DNA from: JAJECS01 sp965243625
GTDB taxonomy: Bacteria > Chloroflexota > UBA11872
Direction: 5' to 3'
NCBI GenBank assembly: GCA_965243625.1
Contig: CBDEVI010000002.1
Span: 2,418,001-2,482,000, forward strand
Length of the DNA stretch: 64,000 bases
Each line of letters begins with the position of its first letter. Position 1 is the stretch's first letter. Of this stretch, positions 31,624-39,675 are shown in pieces. Position numbers and translations under genes: made by a program. The notes beneath the pieces are model-generated. The model ran no database searches and had not been told where the DNA came from. It worked only from the letters and a program-made list of their open reading frames with translations.

Positions 31624-32851
31624 CCCACCGTCGCCCCCGGGCGAGGTTTCGCCGCGGCGGAGACGCGGGGCGCGCGCGGCCCGCTCGCGCGGCTGGACCA
31701 TCCTCCGCATCGGCGGCACCGCCATCACGCTCGACCCAAGCTGGCTCATCATCTTCGTCATCATCGCCTGGATGACCTCGGAGTCCGTGATCCCGGTGCG
31801 GCTCTTCGAATCCGCCGCCCAGGCGGGCCTGGCGCCGCCGCCGCCGGGATCACAGGCGAGCTACTGGGCCGGCGGGCTGCTGGCCAGCGTCGTCTTCTTC
31901 GGCTCGATCCTGGCCCACGAGGCCGCCCACGCCCTGATGGCCGTGCGCCGCGGTATCGCCGTGCCCCGGATCAGGCTCTTCGTATTCGGCGGCGTGGCCG
32001 AAATCTCCCAGGAGCCGCGCGCCGCCGGCCAGGAGTTCGCCATCGCCATCGTCGGCCCGCTCACCAGCGCCGCGATCGGCGGCGTGTTCCTGGCCCTGGC
32101 CCAGGTGCTGCCGCCGGCCACCGTGCCGCGCGTGACGGCGCAGTGGCTCGGCGAGATCAACCTCTTTCTGGCCGCCTTCAACCTGCTGCCGGGATTTCCG
32201 CTCGACGGCGGACGCGTGCTGCGGGCGATCGTCTGGGGCATCACGCAGAACGTGCACACGGCCACGCGCGTCGCCAGCCTGGCCGGCGCCGGTTTCGGCA
32301 TCCTCCTGATCATCTTCGGCGTGGTGCAGTTCATCGCCTTCCGCGGCCTTGGCGTGCAGGCGCTGTGGGCCGTCTTTATCGGCTGGTTTCTCTGGTCGGC
32401 CGCGCGCTCTGCGCTGCGCGAGGGCGCCCTTCGGCGACGGCTCAGCTCCATGGTGGTGCGCGACGTGACGCGGGCCTTCACCCAAGCACCGTTCCCCCAC
32501 GACGCGGTCATCGCCGAGGTTGAGTCACGCATCAGCGCCGAGAGCGCTCCTCCGGTCTGGCCCGTGGCCGAAGCCGCCGGCGACGTCTATGCCATGGTCG
32601 CCACGCGCGACCTCGCCGCCGTGCCGCCGTTCCTGCGGGAGACGACCCGCGTGGGCGACGTCGCTCGGGAAATCGATCCGTCCGACGTGCTAGAGCCGGA
32701 CACCCCGCTCGACGGCGTGCTCCAGGACGCCCAGCGTCGCCAGCGCGGCTACTACGTGGTCAACGCCGGCGGCCGGGTCGTTGGCTGGGTCTACGTCGGC
32801 GACTTGCTCCGCGCCGGACGACCGCGCGGTTCCAGCCGTCGCCCGGGGTAG
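31580..32851 (+). CDS. Site-2-protease-like intramembrane metalloprotease (M50), first copy
   Basis: About 423 residues if read from TTG 31580; the true start could be later because the first 40 residues are basic and low in complexity. Zinc ligands are visible in LAHEAAHALM (HExxH) and NLLPGFPLDGGRVLRA (the distal Asp). At least five membrane helices surround them. The C-terminal ~120 residues (from RDVTRAFTQAPFPHD) look like a CBS-type regulatory domain. Such proteases cut membrane-bound substrates such as anti-sigma factors. It is the last gene of the CobW/coiled-coil/NYN/small-TM run and is followed 127 bases later by a paralogue. Confidence 0.85.
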   Translation: MPRSSSRRVSPLGTSPPSPPGEVSPRRRRGARAARSRGWTILRIGGTAITLDPSWLIIFVIIAWMTSESVIPVRLFESAAQAGLAPPPPGSQASYWAGGLLASVVFFGSILAHEAAHALMAVRRGIAVPRIRLFVFGGVAEISQEPRAAGQEFAIAIVGPLTSAAIGGVFLALAQVLPPATVPRVTAQWLGEINLFLAAFNLLPGFPLDGGRVLRAIVWGITQNVHTATRVASLAGAGFGILLIIFGVVQFIAFRGLGVQALWAVFIGWFLWSAARSALREGALRRRLSSMVVRDVTRAFTQAPFPHDAVIAEVESRISAESAPPVWPVAEAAGDVYAMVATRDLAAVPPFLRETTRVGDVAREIDPSDVLEPDTPLDGVLQDAQRRQRGYYVVNAGGRVVGWVYVGDLLRAGRPRGSSRRPG

Positions 32852-32978
32852 GTCGGCAAGGGCTCCACGCTATCCCGCGACTGCCCATTCGGCTCATACT
32901 GGTCAAAGCCCGATGAATGACGTGGGGGTGCTTTGATCTCGCAAGCGGCAGCACTGGCGGTTCGATCGGCGGGGCGTC

Positions 32979-34214
32979 GTGTCGCTTAGCCGCCCGCCCG
33001 CGGGCTGGAGCAGGTCTCGCGCCGGGCGGAAGAAGGGAATCGCCGCCCTCCCCGGCTGGAAACTCTTTCGCTTTGGCGGCACGGAAGTCTACATAGACGC
33101 GAGCTGGCCGATCTTCTTTGTGGTGAGCGCGGTGATCGCCGCGTCCGCGGTCTTTCCGCAGCGCTGGGCGGGGGCATTTGAAACCGTGCCCAGCGGCTAT
33201 GCGGACCTGAGCCATTGGGCTGCCGGGCTGCTCGCCGCTGCCCTCATCCTTGGCTCAATTCTGGCGCACGAACTGGCCCATTTCGCAGCGGCCAAACGGC
33301 TTGGAATGGCAGTGCCAGCGATCCGACTCTATGTGTTTGGCGACATCGTCGAACCCATGCACGAGCCACGCTCGCCCGGCCACGAGTTCAGGATTGCACT
33401 CGCTGGACCCATCGTCAGCGCCGCCTTCGGGGCAGTCGGTGTAGCGCTCGCCCGCGTGTTTCCGGAAGGGTCGATGCTACAGGCGGTCGCGCAGGTGGCG
33501 GGTGAATTCAACCTCCTGGTGGCGGTGGTCAGCCTGCTGCCCGGATTCCCACTCGACGGCGGGCGGTTGCTGCGAGCCGCGCTGTGGAAACGCACGAGCA
33601 ATGTCTACCGGGCCACCCAGGAAGCGAGCGCGCTCGGCGTTGCGCTGAGCGTTGGCAGCGGCCTTTTCGGCTTCTTTGCGTTCATGTCAATCCGTCAGCC
33701 CGGCCTGGGCGCCGGCATGCTGCCGCTATTCGGGCTCTGGGCCCTGTTGGTCGCGTGGTTCTTGTGGTCGGCCTCGAGATGGGCGTTTCGGGACTCGACG
33801 CACCGGGAACGCCTGCGGACGATCGCGGTGCACCGGGTGACGCGTCCCTTCACCCAGGAGCCCTTCGCCCACGACGCGTCGGTCGAGGAGGTGTGGCAGG
33901 TCATCCTCGCCGATAAGGCGCGGCCGCCGTGCTGGGCCGTCGCCGATGCGTCCGGCCACATCACGGCACGGATCACGCGGCGTCAAGTCGCCGAGGTGTC
34001 GTCAGACCGCCGGGCCGACGTGTGCGTCGCGGAGATCGCGCGCCAAATCGAATCTACAGAGGTGTTGGATTCGCACGTGATGCTTGACACCGTGCTCGAT
34101 CAGGTGCGGCGCGAGCATCGTGGCTTCTATGTGGTGCGCGACGAAGATCGCATCGTGGGCTGGGTGTACGCCGACGATCTCGTGCAAGGCAAGCGCCTCG
34201 GCAGCGCCGGGTAG
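32979..34214 (+). CDS. Site-2-protease-like intramembrane metalloprotease (M50), second copy
   Basis: A 411-residue paralogue of the preceding gene, beginning with GTG. Motifs are LAHELAHFAAAKRLG (HExxH) and SLLPGFPLDGGRLLRAAL (distal Asp). It shares the order short basic start, beta strand (LFRFGGTEVYIDASW against ILRIGGTAITLDPSW), membrane domain and C-terminal CBS-like region (HRVTRPFTQEPFAHDASVEE). The paralogues differ in the cytoplasmic domain, so they may respond to different signals. Base composition is slightly less GC-rich than the first copy. An NYN gene follows after 70 bases. Confidence 0.85.
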   Translation: MSLSRPPAGWSRSRAGRKKGIAALPGWKLFRFGGTEVYIDASWPIFFVVSAVIAASAVFPQRWAGAFETVPSGYADLSHWAAGLLAAALILGSILAHELAHFAAAKRLGMAVPAIRLYVFGDIVEPMHEPRSPGHEFRIALAGPIVSAAFGAVGVALARVFPEGSMLQAVAQVAGEFNLLVAVVSLLPGFPLDGGRLLRAALWKRTSNVYRATQEASALGVALSVGSGLFGFFAFMSIRQPGLGAGMLPLFGLWALLVAWFLWSASRWAFRDSTHRERLRTIAVHRVTRPFTQEPFAHDASVEEVWQVILADKARPPCWAVADASGHITARITRRQVAEVSSDRRADVCVAEIARQIESTEVLDSHVMLDTVLDQVRREHRGFYVVRDEDRIVGWVYADDLVQGKRLGSAG

Positions 34215-34284
34215 CCCATCGGCGGCCGGCGCAGTCCCGTCCACTATCATCTAGGCAGTCCTGACTCGGCATTGGGGGCATGGC

Positions 34285-35067
34285 GTGGCCGCAGCGAACA
34301 AATCCGCCGTCTTGATCGATCTGGCCTCGTTGCAGGCCCTCGCGGCGAACGGCGGCGGGACGATCGATTTCCAGCAGCTGCGCGAACGGCTCACGGGCGA
34401 CGCCACCCTCGTGCGTGCCACGGCCTACGGCACCGAGCACGAGGGCCAGCCCAGCCCGCACCTGGACCTCGGCGGCCTGTCCCGGTCCGGCTACAAGCTC
34501 GTGACCAAGCGGCTGCGACGCCGCGACGACGGCACGCTCTACGCCAGCGTGCACGTCGAGATGACCGTCGACGCGCTGGACCTCACGCCCTACATCGACC
34601 GCCTTACGCTGGTAACGACCGACCCGGACTTCGTGCCCCTCATCGAAGCGGTGCAGCGGCGAGGGGTGCGGGTGCAAGTCGTCGCCAGCGGAGTGGGACG
34701 CAGCCAGCCGCTGGCCGCCGCGGCCGACGAGACGCTGGAGTTGGACGACCTGCTGTCCGACGTCGTGCGCCGCGAACGCCCGCGCCGGGATCGCCGGCGT
34801 CCCACGCCGCCGCGCGCCGCCCCCGGCGAAACGGCGCGGGCGCGGGTGCCCGATCGACCCGATGAGGAACCCCGGCCGCGCCGCGCGGCGCCCCCGCCGC
34901 CGCCTCCGCCGCCCGAGCCGCCTCCTCCGCCTCCGCCCACCGCGGCGCCCGAACCCGCCGCGGCAAAGCCGGCAGCGGACCCTCCCAAACGACGAGAACG
35001 CCTGGCCGCCCTGCCCGGGGAGCGGCTCAGCGGGCGGGCGGGGCCTCGACCCGACGCCCCGGACTAG
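34285..35067 (+). CDS. NYN-domain protein with proline-rich tail, second copy
   Basis: About 260 residues from GTG 34285. The N-terminal ~160 residues are an NYN/LabA-like domain: AVLIDLASLQALAANGG (first Asp), HVEMTVDALDLTPYID (a Glu and Asp in the middle) and LVTTDPDFVPLIEAVQRRGV (final Asp pair). The second acidic position is Glu instead of the usual Asp. The rest is disordered and extremely rich in Pro, Arg and Ala (residues ~185-230 contain runs of up to eight prolines). It is probably co-transcribed with the M50 gene before it. A sugar-isomerase-like gene starts 12 bases after its stop. Confidence 0.75.
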   Translation: MAAANKSAVLIDLASLQALAANGGGTIDFQQLRERLTGDATLVRATAYGTEHEGQPSPHLDLGGLSRSGYKLVTKRLRRRDDGTLYASVHVEMTVDALDLTPYIDRLTLVTTDPDFVPLIEAVQRRGVRVQVVASGVGRSQPLAAAADETLELDDLLSDVVRRERPRRDRRRPTPPRAAPGETARARVPDRPDEEPRPRRAAPPPPPPPPEPPPPPPPTAAPEPAAAKPAADPPKRRERLAALPGERLSGRAGPRPDAPD

Positions 35068-35079
35068 TCCCGCGGCGCC

Positions 35080-35940
35080 GTGCGCGTAGGCATCGCAGCC
35101 ACCATGTGGGGTGATGCGCCGTTTCGCACCGTCGCCGAGGAAGCCCGCGATGCCGGATATGCCGGGCTCGAAGGCGGCGCGAGCGACCTGGTTGGCGACG
35201 CCCCGCTCGCTCGCCGCATCGTCTCGGACGACGGGCTGCCCCTCATCGGCGGGCGCTTCGCGGCCAACTGGTTCGCCCCCGAGTACCACGACCTCGAGCT
35301 CGATCAGCTCCGGCGCGTGGCCGAGTTCCTGGCCGACCTCGACGCCTCCTACGTCGTCGCGGCGGCCCACGCGGTGCCCGAACGCTGGGCGGCCGCGGGC
35401 CACGGCGATCCCGCCGAGGAGCTGCAGCCGGACCAGTGGGGCCATCTCGCCGAGTGCCTCGCCCGCGCCGCCGACATCTGCGCCCAGGAGTTCGAGCTCC
35501 AGGTCGTCTTTCGCAACCAGCTCGGCTCGCACGTGGAGACCAGCGCCGAGCTCGATCGCCTGCTTTCGCTCACCGACCCCACGTCGCTGATGCTCGCCGT
35601 CGACGTCGGCTACCTCTTCTACCTCGGCTCCGACCCGCGCGCCTTCATCCGCGACCGCATCGAGCGGGTAGCCTACGTCATCCTCAAGGACGTGGACGCC
35701 GATCTCCGCGACCGCCACCTGGCGCTGGGCGGCACCCTGCCCGCCTTCGTCCACCAGGGCGGCTTCCCGGAGCTTGGCGGCGGCCACGTCGACCTGGAAG
35801 GCATCCTGGAGATTCTCGGGAACAGCGACTATGACGGATGGCTCGTGGTGGATCAGGACCTCACGCACCGCGATCCCGCCGCCAGCGCCCAGATCAGCCG
35901 GGAATGTCTCGTGCACCTGGGGCTCGAGCCCGAATCATGA
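35080..35940 (+). CDS. Sugar phosphate isomerase/epimerase-like TIM-barrel protein (AP2Ec fold)
   Basis: A 286-residue xylose-isomerase-like barrel. It starts VRVGIAATMWGDAPFRTVAE and shows the expected strands GYAGLEGGASDLVGD, LQVVFRNQLGSHVETSAEL, MLAVDVGYLFYLGSD (metal-binding Asp and following His replaced by Gly-Tyr) and VILKDVDADLRDRHLAL, with a final glycine-rich GWLVVDQD. It resembles inosose dehydratase (IolE) and hydroxypyruvate-isomerase-type proteins, but substrate assignment is not possible. GTG 35080 is used. The stop overlaps the next gene's ATG (ATGA). Confidence 0.75.
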   Translation: MRVGIAATMWGDAPFRTVAEEARDAGYAGLEGGASDLVGDAPLARRIVSDDGLPLIGGRFAANWFAPEYHDLELDQLRRVAEFLADLDASYVVAAAHAVPERWAAAGHGDPAEELQPDQWGHLAECLARAADICAQEFELQVVFRNQLGSHVETSAELDRLLSLTDPTSLMLAVDVGYLFYLGSDPRAFIRDRIERVAYVILKDVDADLRDRHLALGGTLPAFVHQGGFPELGGGHVDLEGILEILGNSDYDGWLVVDQDLTHRDPAASAQISRECLVHLGLEPES

Positions 35941-37094
35941 CGCGCGCGCTTGACCGCCGCTCGGTCGTGCGCGGCGCCGCCGGCCTGATGGGCGCCGGCC
36001 TGCTGGCGGCATGCGGCGCGGAGCCGGTGCGCCGAACCGCCCCGAGGCCCCTGCCCCTGGCCAATGTCGAGCCCTGGGGCGCCAACGTCTTCCTGGATGA
36101 AGAGAACGAAGCCTGGAAACGCCGCCACAGCCTGGAGCTGTTGCGCGACGCCGGCGTCCGCTGGATTTTTCAGCGCATCGGCTGGGACGCGGTCGAGTCG
36201 GTTGGCCAGGGACTGTTCGTCAATCCCCAGCGGCGCGAGAGCAGTTGGGACCGGTTCGACGACATAGTCGACCGCGCCTTGGAGCAGGGCATTTCGGTCG
36301 TGGCCCGCATCGAGCGCTCGCCGCAGTGGGCGCGGCCCGGTCGCGACAGCCCCACCGCACCGCCCGAGGACCTCGTCGATTTCGAAACCTTTCTGAGCGC
36401 CCTCGCCGAGCACTACCAAGACCGCATCCAGCACTACCAGATTTGGCACGAGCCCAACCTCGCCGCCAACTGGGGCGGCGCCGCGCCGGATCCCGCGGGC
36501 TATGCCGAGCTGCTGCGCGTGGCCCATGACGCCCTGAAGTCGGCCGACGACCGCCTCGTCGTCGCCGCCGCACAGCTGGCCCCCACGCTGGAAAACAACC
36601 CGCGCGCCATCAGCGACCTTGCCTATCTGCGGCAGACCTACGACCACGGCGCCGCGGAGACGCTGGACATCCAGGCGGCGGCGGCCTTTGGCATGCAGTA
36701 CTCCCCAAACACGCCGGCGGACCCGCGCGTGCTCAACTTCCGCCGCGTCGAGCTGCTCCGCAACCTCATGGTGGAATACGGCCGCAGCGACGCCGCCGTC
36801 TGGCTCAGCGCCTACGGCTGGAACGCCGCACCGCCCGACCTCGAGGTCTCGCAACCCGTCTGGCGGCGCGTCGAGGAGGCGCAGCAGGCCGCCTGGACCG
36901 TCGACGGCGTGCGCTACGGCCTGAGTGAATGGCCCTGGATCGGGGTCTTCGGCATCTGGTTCTTCCGCCAGTCCTTCGCCGCCCTCGGACCCGACGACGC
37001 CTCCTACTACTTCCGCATGGTCGACCCGGACTTCACGCCGCGCCCGGTCTACCGCGCCGTCCAGGAAGCGGCCACCGGCCACACGGACCTCTAA
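35937..37094 (+). CDS. Clan-A glycoside-hydrolase-like lipoprotein lacking the catalytic nucleophile
   Basis: A 385-residue exported protein with a twin-arginine-like start (DRRSVVRGAAGLMGAGLL) and lipobox LAAC. The barrel matches the N-terminal domain of the gene at 43510 along its length (WGANVFLDEENEAWKRRHSL, YQIWHEPNLAANWGG, AAWTVDGVRYGLSEWPWIGV). The acid/base glutamate is present in WHEPN. The nucleophile segment is WLSAYGWNAAPP, whereas the paralogue has WASEYGWMSLPP; the Glu has become Ala. It is therefore probably a binding protein or pseudo-enzyme. It is coupled to the isomerase-like gene by ATGA. ATG 35937 is chosen because the signal peptide begins there. Confidence 0.75.
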   Translation: MTRALDRRSVVRGAAGLMGAGLLAACGAEPVRRTAPRPLPLANVEPWGANVFLDEENEAWKRRHSLELLRDAGVRWIFQRIGWDAVESVGQGLFVNPQRRESSWDRFDDIVDRALEQGISVVARIERSPQWARPGRDSPTAPPEDLVDFETFLSALAEHYQDRIQHYQIWHEPNLAANWGGAAPDPAGYAELLRVAHDALKSADDRLVVAAAQLAPTLENNPRAISDLAYLRQTYDHGAAETLDIQAAAAFGMQYSPNTPADPRVLNFRRVELLRNLMVEYGRSDAAVWLSAYGWNAAPPDLEVSQPVWRRVEEAQQAAWTVDGVRYGLSEWPWIGVFGIWFFRQSFAALGPDDASYYFRMVDPDFTPRPVYRAVQEAATGHTDL

Positions 37095-37107
37095 GGAATC
37101 TCTGCTT

Positions 37108-37147
37108 GAACCCCTTCCCCCTTCGAGGGGGAAGGTTGGGATGGGGG
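37108..37147. repeat. Dispersed family C hairpin repeat
   Basis: CCCCTTCCCCCTTCGAGGGG / GAAGGTTGGGATGGGGG between two co-directional genes. Confidence 0.7.
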
Positions 37148-37196
37148 TCGACATCTGAAACTTCAGGTGCCGCCAACTGGCGACTCCCTGGCACGC

Positions 37197-38591
37197 ATGA
37201 GGCGAGCGGCGTCATGGCCGGCCGGCTTCGACCGCGTCGCGTTGGCCGCCGCCCACCCGGTGAGCGCCTATTCGGCCGCAGCCTTTCGCATCGCCTTCGG
37301 GCTCCTCGGCCTATTCGCCGTCGGCCGCGTCGCCGCCCACGGCTGGATCGCCGAGCTCTATATCGAGCCCGAGCGCCACTTCAATTACCTCGGCTTCGAG
37401 TGGGTGCAGCCCTGGCCGGCCTGGGGCATGTATCTCCACTTCGCGCTGCTGGGTGTGGCCAGCCTGGGCGTGGCGCTCGGCTACCGCTACCGGCTCAGCA
37501 TCGCGGCCTTCTTTCTCCTCTTCACCTACGTCGAGCTCATCGACAAGACGACCTATCTGAACCACTACTACTGGGTCAGCCTGGTCAGCTTTCTGATGAT
37601 CTTCATGCCCCTGCACCGAACGGCCTCGCTTGACGCCCGGCGAAGGCCCGCGTGGCGCCGGGACACGATCCCCGTGTGGGTGCAGTGGACGCTCCGCGCG
37701 CAACTGGGCGTCGTGTACCTGTTTTCGGGCATCGCCAAGCTGAATCCCGACTGGCTGCTGCACGCGCAGCCCCTGCGCATCTGGCTCTACAACAACGGCG
37801 ACCTGTTCCTGGTCGGCCCGCTGCTCAAGGAGGCCTGGGTGGCCTACGCCATGAGTTTGGCCGGGGCCGCATTCGACCTCACAATCGTGGGCTGGCTGCT
37901 GTGGCGCCGCAGCCGCCCATTCGCGTACCTCGTGGTCATCGCGTTTCACCTGGCAACGTGGGTGCTCTTTCCCATCGGCATATTCCCCTGGGTCATGATC
38001 CTGGGAACGCTCATCTTCTTTTCACCAGACTGGCCCCGCCGGCTGCTGGCCAGGCTGCACCGGCGCCCGGCGCCCAAGGAGGCCTTCACGCTGCGATCCG
38101 CCGCGCCCCCCGGCTGGACGGCCCGCGCGGCCGTCCTTGTCCTTGGCCTGTTTGCGCTGGCGCAAGTCATCGTGCCCTTGCGTCACTGGGCCTATCCCGG
38201 CGAGGTCCGCTTCAACGAGGAGGGCTACCGCTTTGCCTGGCGCGTCATGCTGACGGAGAAAACCGGCCACGCCCAATTCCGCGTCACCGATCCCCTCACC
38301 GGGAAGGCGTGGCTGGCGTATCCCGAGGACTACCTCACGCCTCTCCAGGCCGAGCGCATGGCCTACCAGCCGGACATGATCCTGGAAACGGCGCACTTCA
38401 TCGCCGCCGACTACAAGCGCCAGGGCCGCGACGTCGAAGTACGCGCCGACGTGTTCGTCACGTTCAACGGCCGCCCCGCCGTGCGCTTCATTGACCCCGA
38501 CATCGATCTGGCCCGGGTGGCGCCGGGCCTGGCGCCCAAGACCTGGATCCTGCCTGCGCCGGACAGCGCCACGATGCCGCCCCTGTCCTAG
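37197..38591 (+). CDS. HTTM-domain membrane protein (vitamin K-dependent gamma-carboxylase homologue)
   Basis: About 464 residues (GTG 37167 would add ten). The N-terminal ~290 residues are a horizontally transferred transmembrane (HTTM) domain with four or more helices: AFRIAFGLLGLFAVGRVAAH, LYIEPERHFNYLGFEWVQPW and the hallmark YLFSGIAKLNPDWLLHAQPL, where the carboxylase base lysine of the animal enzymes is found (A-K-L-N). The C-terminal soluble part (EVRFNEEGYRFAWRVMLTEK) fits the beta-sandwich of bacterial homologues. Bacterial members have no proven carboxylation role. It stands alone, and its 3' end overlaps the stop of the convergent imelysin gene by four bases. Confidence 0.82.
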   Translation: MRRAASWPAGFDRVALAAAHPVSAYSAAAFRIAFGLLGLFAVGRVAAHGWIAELYIEPERHFNYLGFEWVQPWPAWGMYLHFALLGVASLGVALGYRYRLSIAAFFLLFTYVELIDKTTYLNHYYWVSLVSFLMIFMPLHRTASLDARRRPAWRRDTIPVWVQWTLRAQLGVVYLFSGIAKLNPDWLLHAQPLRIWLYNNGDLFLVGPLLKEAWVAYAMSLAGAAFDLTIVGWLLWRRSRPFAYLVVIAFHLATWVLFPIGIFPWVMILGTLIFFSPDWPRRLLARLHRRPAPKEAFTLRSAAPPGWTARAAVLVLGLFALAQVIVPLRHWAYPGEVRFNEEGYRFAWRVMLTEKTGHAQFRVTDPLTGKAWLAYPEDYLTPLQAERMAYQPDMILETAHFIAADYKRQGRDVEVRADVFVTFNGRPAVRFIDPDIDLARVAPGLAPKTWILPAPDSATMPPLS

Positions 38592-39673
38592 CGCATGCTG
38601 TCGCCGTCGGTGTCGCTGAAACCGACCGCGACCCCCAGCAGGCTCACCACCTCCGTGTTGAGCGTGCGGCGCAGGTCCATCACCCGGTCATAAACCGCCT
38701 GCACCTGTGCCGGCCGATCCACCACGGCGGCGCGCAGCGGACCCTCCACGGCGTCCACCGCCGCCAACGCGTCTTCGAATTGGCTGCGCATGCGCTCGTC
38801 CGTCGCGGTCGACAGCGGAGTGACGAGGTGAGAGACCCCGAGCCCGTCGTTGCCGGCGTCTCCGAGGTACACATCGCGCATGCCCAGCACCGTCGCGCGC
38901 AAATCGGCCAGGCCATTGCCGCCCGCGCCCCCGGGAATGGCCGCAAGGTCGGGACCGTCGCCCCGCAGCCCCAAGGCCGCCGCCAATTGCAAGTCCGTCA
39001 GCGTGCGGATGAGGAAGACCTGCGTCCGCACCACCTCGGCAACCGCCGCGCTCTCGAGCATCGAGCTCGACGACCGTCCGGTGAAAAAGCCCTGGTAGGC
39101 GGGTCCGCCGTTCCGCGACACCGTCCACTCATCGACGATGGCGCCGGTTTCGGATGCGATCACCCCGCCGAGCGCGCGTAAGTAGTCACAGCGCGGAGAG
39201 GTGGTGTCGGACAGTCGGGACACCGCGTCTGGGTCGAACACGACGTACTCGATCGCCCCAAAGCCCCGCTGCGTCGACGCCAGGGGGTTCCGCACCGCGT
39301 CCTGGGTCGACGCGGGATTCTGTGCCAGCATCCGTTCGATTCGCTCGGGATCGATCGGCGACCAGTCGATCAGCCCGCCGGAGCGTCGGTCGGCAACCGG
39401 ACCAAACGCCATCGCCGCCGACCGCAGCCACGCGCCGCGCGCGTCCCGCCACGCCTGGTGCGCGGATTGCAGCGTGCCGTCCGAGGGCGCCGCGCACAGG
39501 GCATCAAGCGCCGACTCCAGGTCGCCCGCCGCCGCGGCCGCCGCCTGGTACGTCGGCACGATCACCTGGTCCGTGAGACTGATCAGAACCTCGGAGTCGT
39601 CGGAAGCGCCCTCGCCGCAACCGACCAACAGGCCCAGCAAGGCCACCGCCACGAGTCCGCGCCATCGGTTCAT
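38588..39673 (-). CDS. Imelysin-family (peptidase M75) lipoprotein, distal copy
   Basis: A 361-residue lipoprotein (signal WRGLVAVALLGLLVGC, lipobox LVGC). The imelysin signature region reads RGFGAIEYVVFD; the usual G-x-H-x-x-E has Gly in place of the metal-ligand histidine. The rest is helical with the family spacing (WRDARGAWLRSAAMAFGPV, DYLRALGGVIASETGAIVDE). Imelysins such as IrpA and EfeO-type proteins bind iron or haem at the cell surface. ATG 39673 follows the TAG of the di-haem gene by three bases, so it is the last gene of the four-gene operon starting at 43085. Confidence 0.82.
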   Translation of the reverse strand: MNRWRGLVAVALLGLLVGCGEGASDDSEVLISLTDQVIVPTYQAAAAAAGDLESALDALCAAPSDGTLQSAHQAWRDARGAWLRSAAMAFGPVADRRSGGLIDWSPIDPERIERMLAQNPASTQDAVRNPLASTQRGFGAIEYVVFDPDAVSRLSDTTSPRCDYLRALGGVIASETGAIVDEWTVSRNGGPAYQGFFTGRSSSSMLESAAVAEVVRTQVFLIRTLTDLQLAAALGLRGDGPDLAAIPGGAGGNGLADLRATVLGMRDVYLGDAGNDGLGVSHLVTPLSTATDERMRSQFEDALAAVDAVEGPLRAAVVDRPAQVQAVYDRVMDLRRTLNTEVVSLLGVAVGFSDTDGDSMR

Positions 39674-39675
39674 CA

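Noticed and set aside
35838..35936. N-terminal extension of the glycosidase-like lipoprotein
   Set aside because: Those 33 codons overlap the isomerase-like gene and precede a textbook signal peptide; the ATGA overlap at 35937 is the better start.
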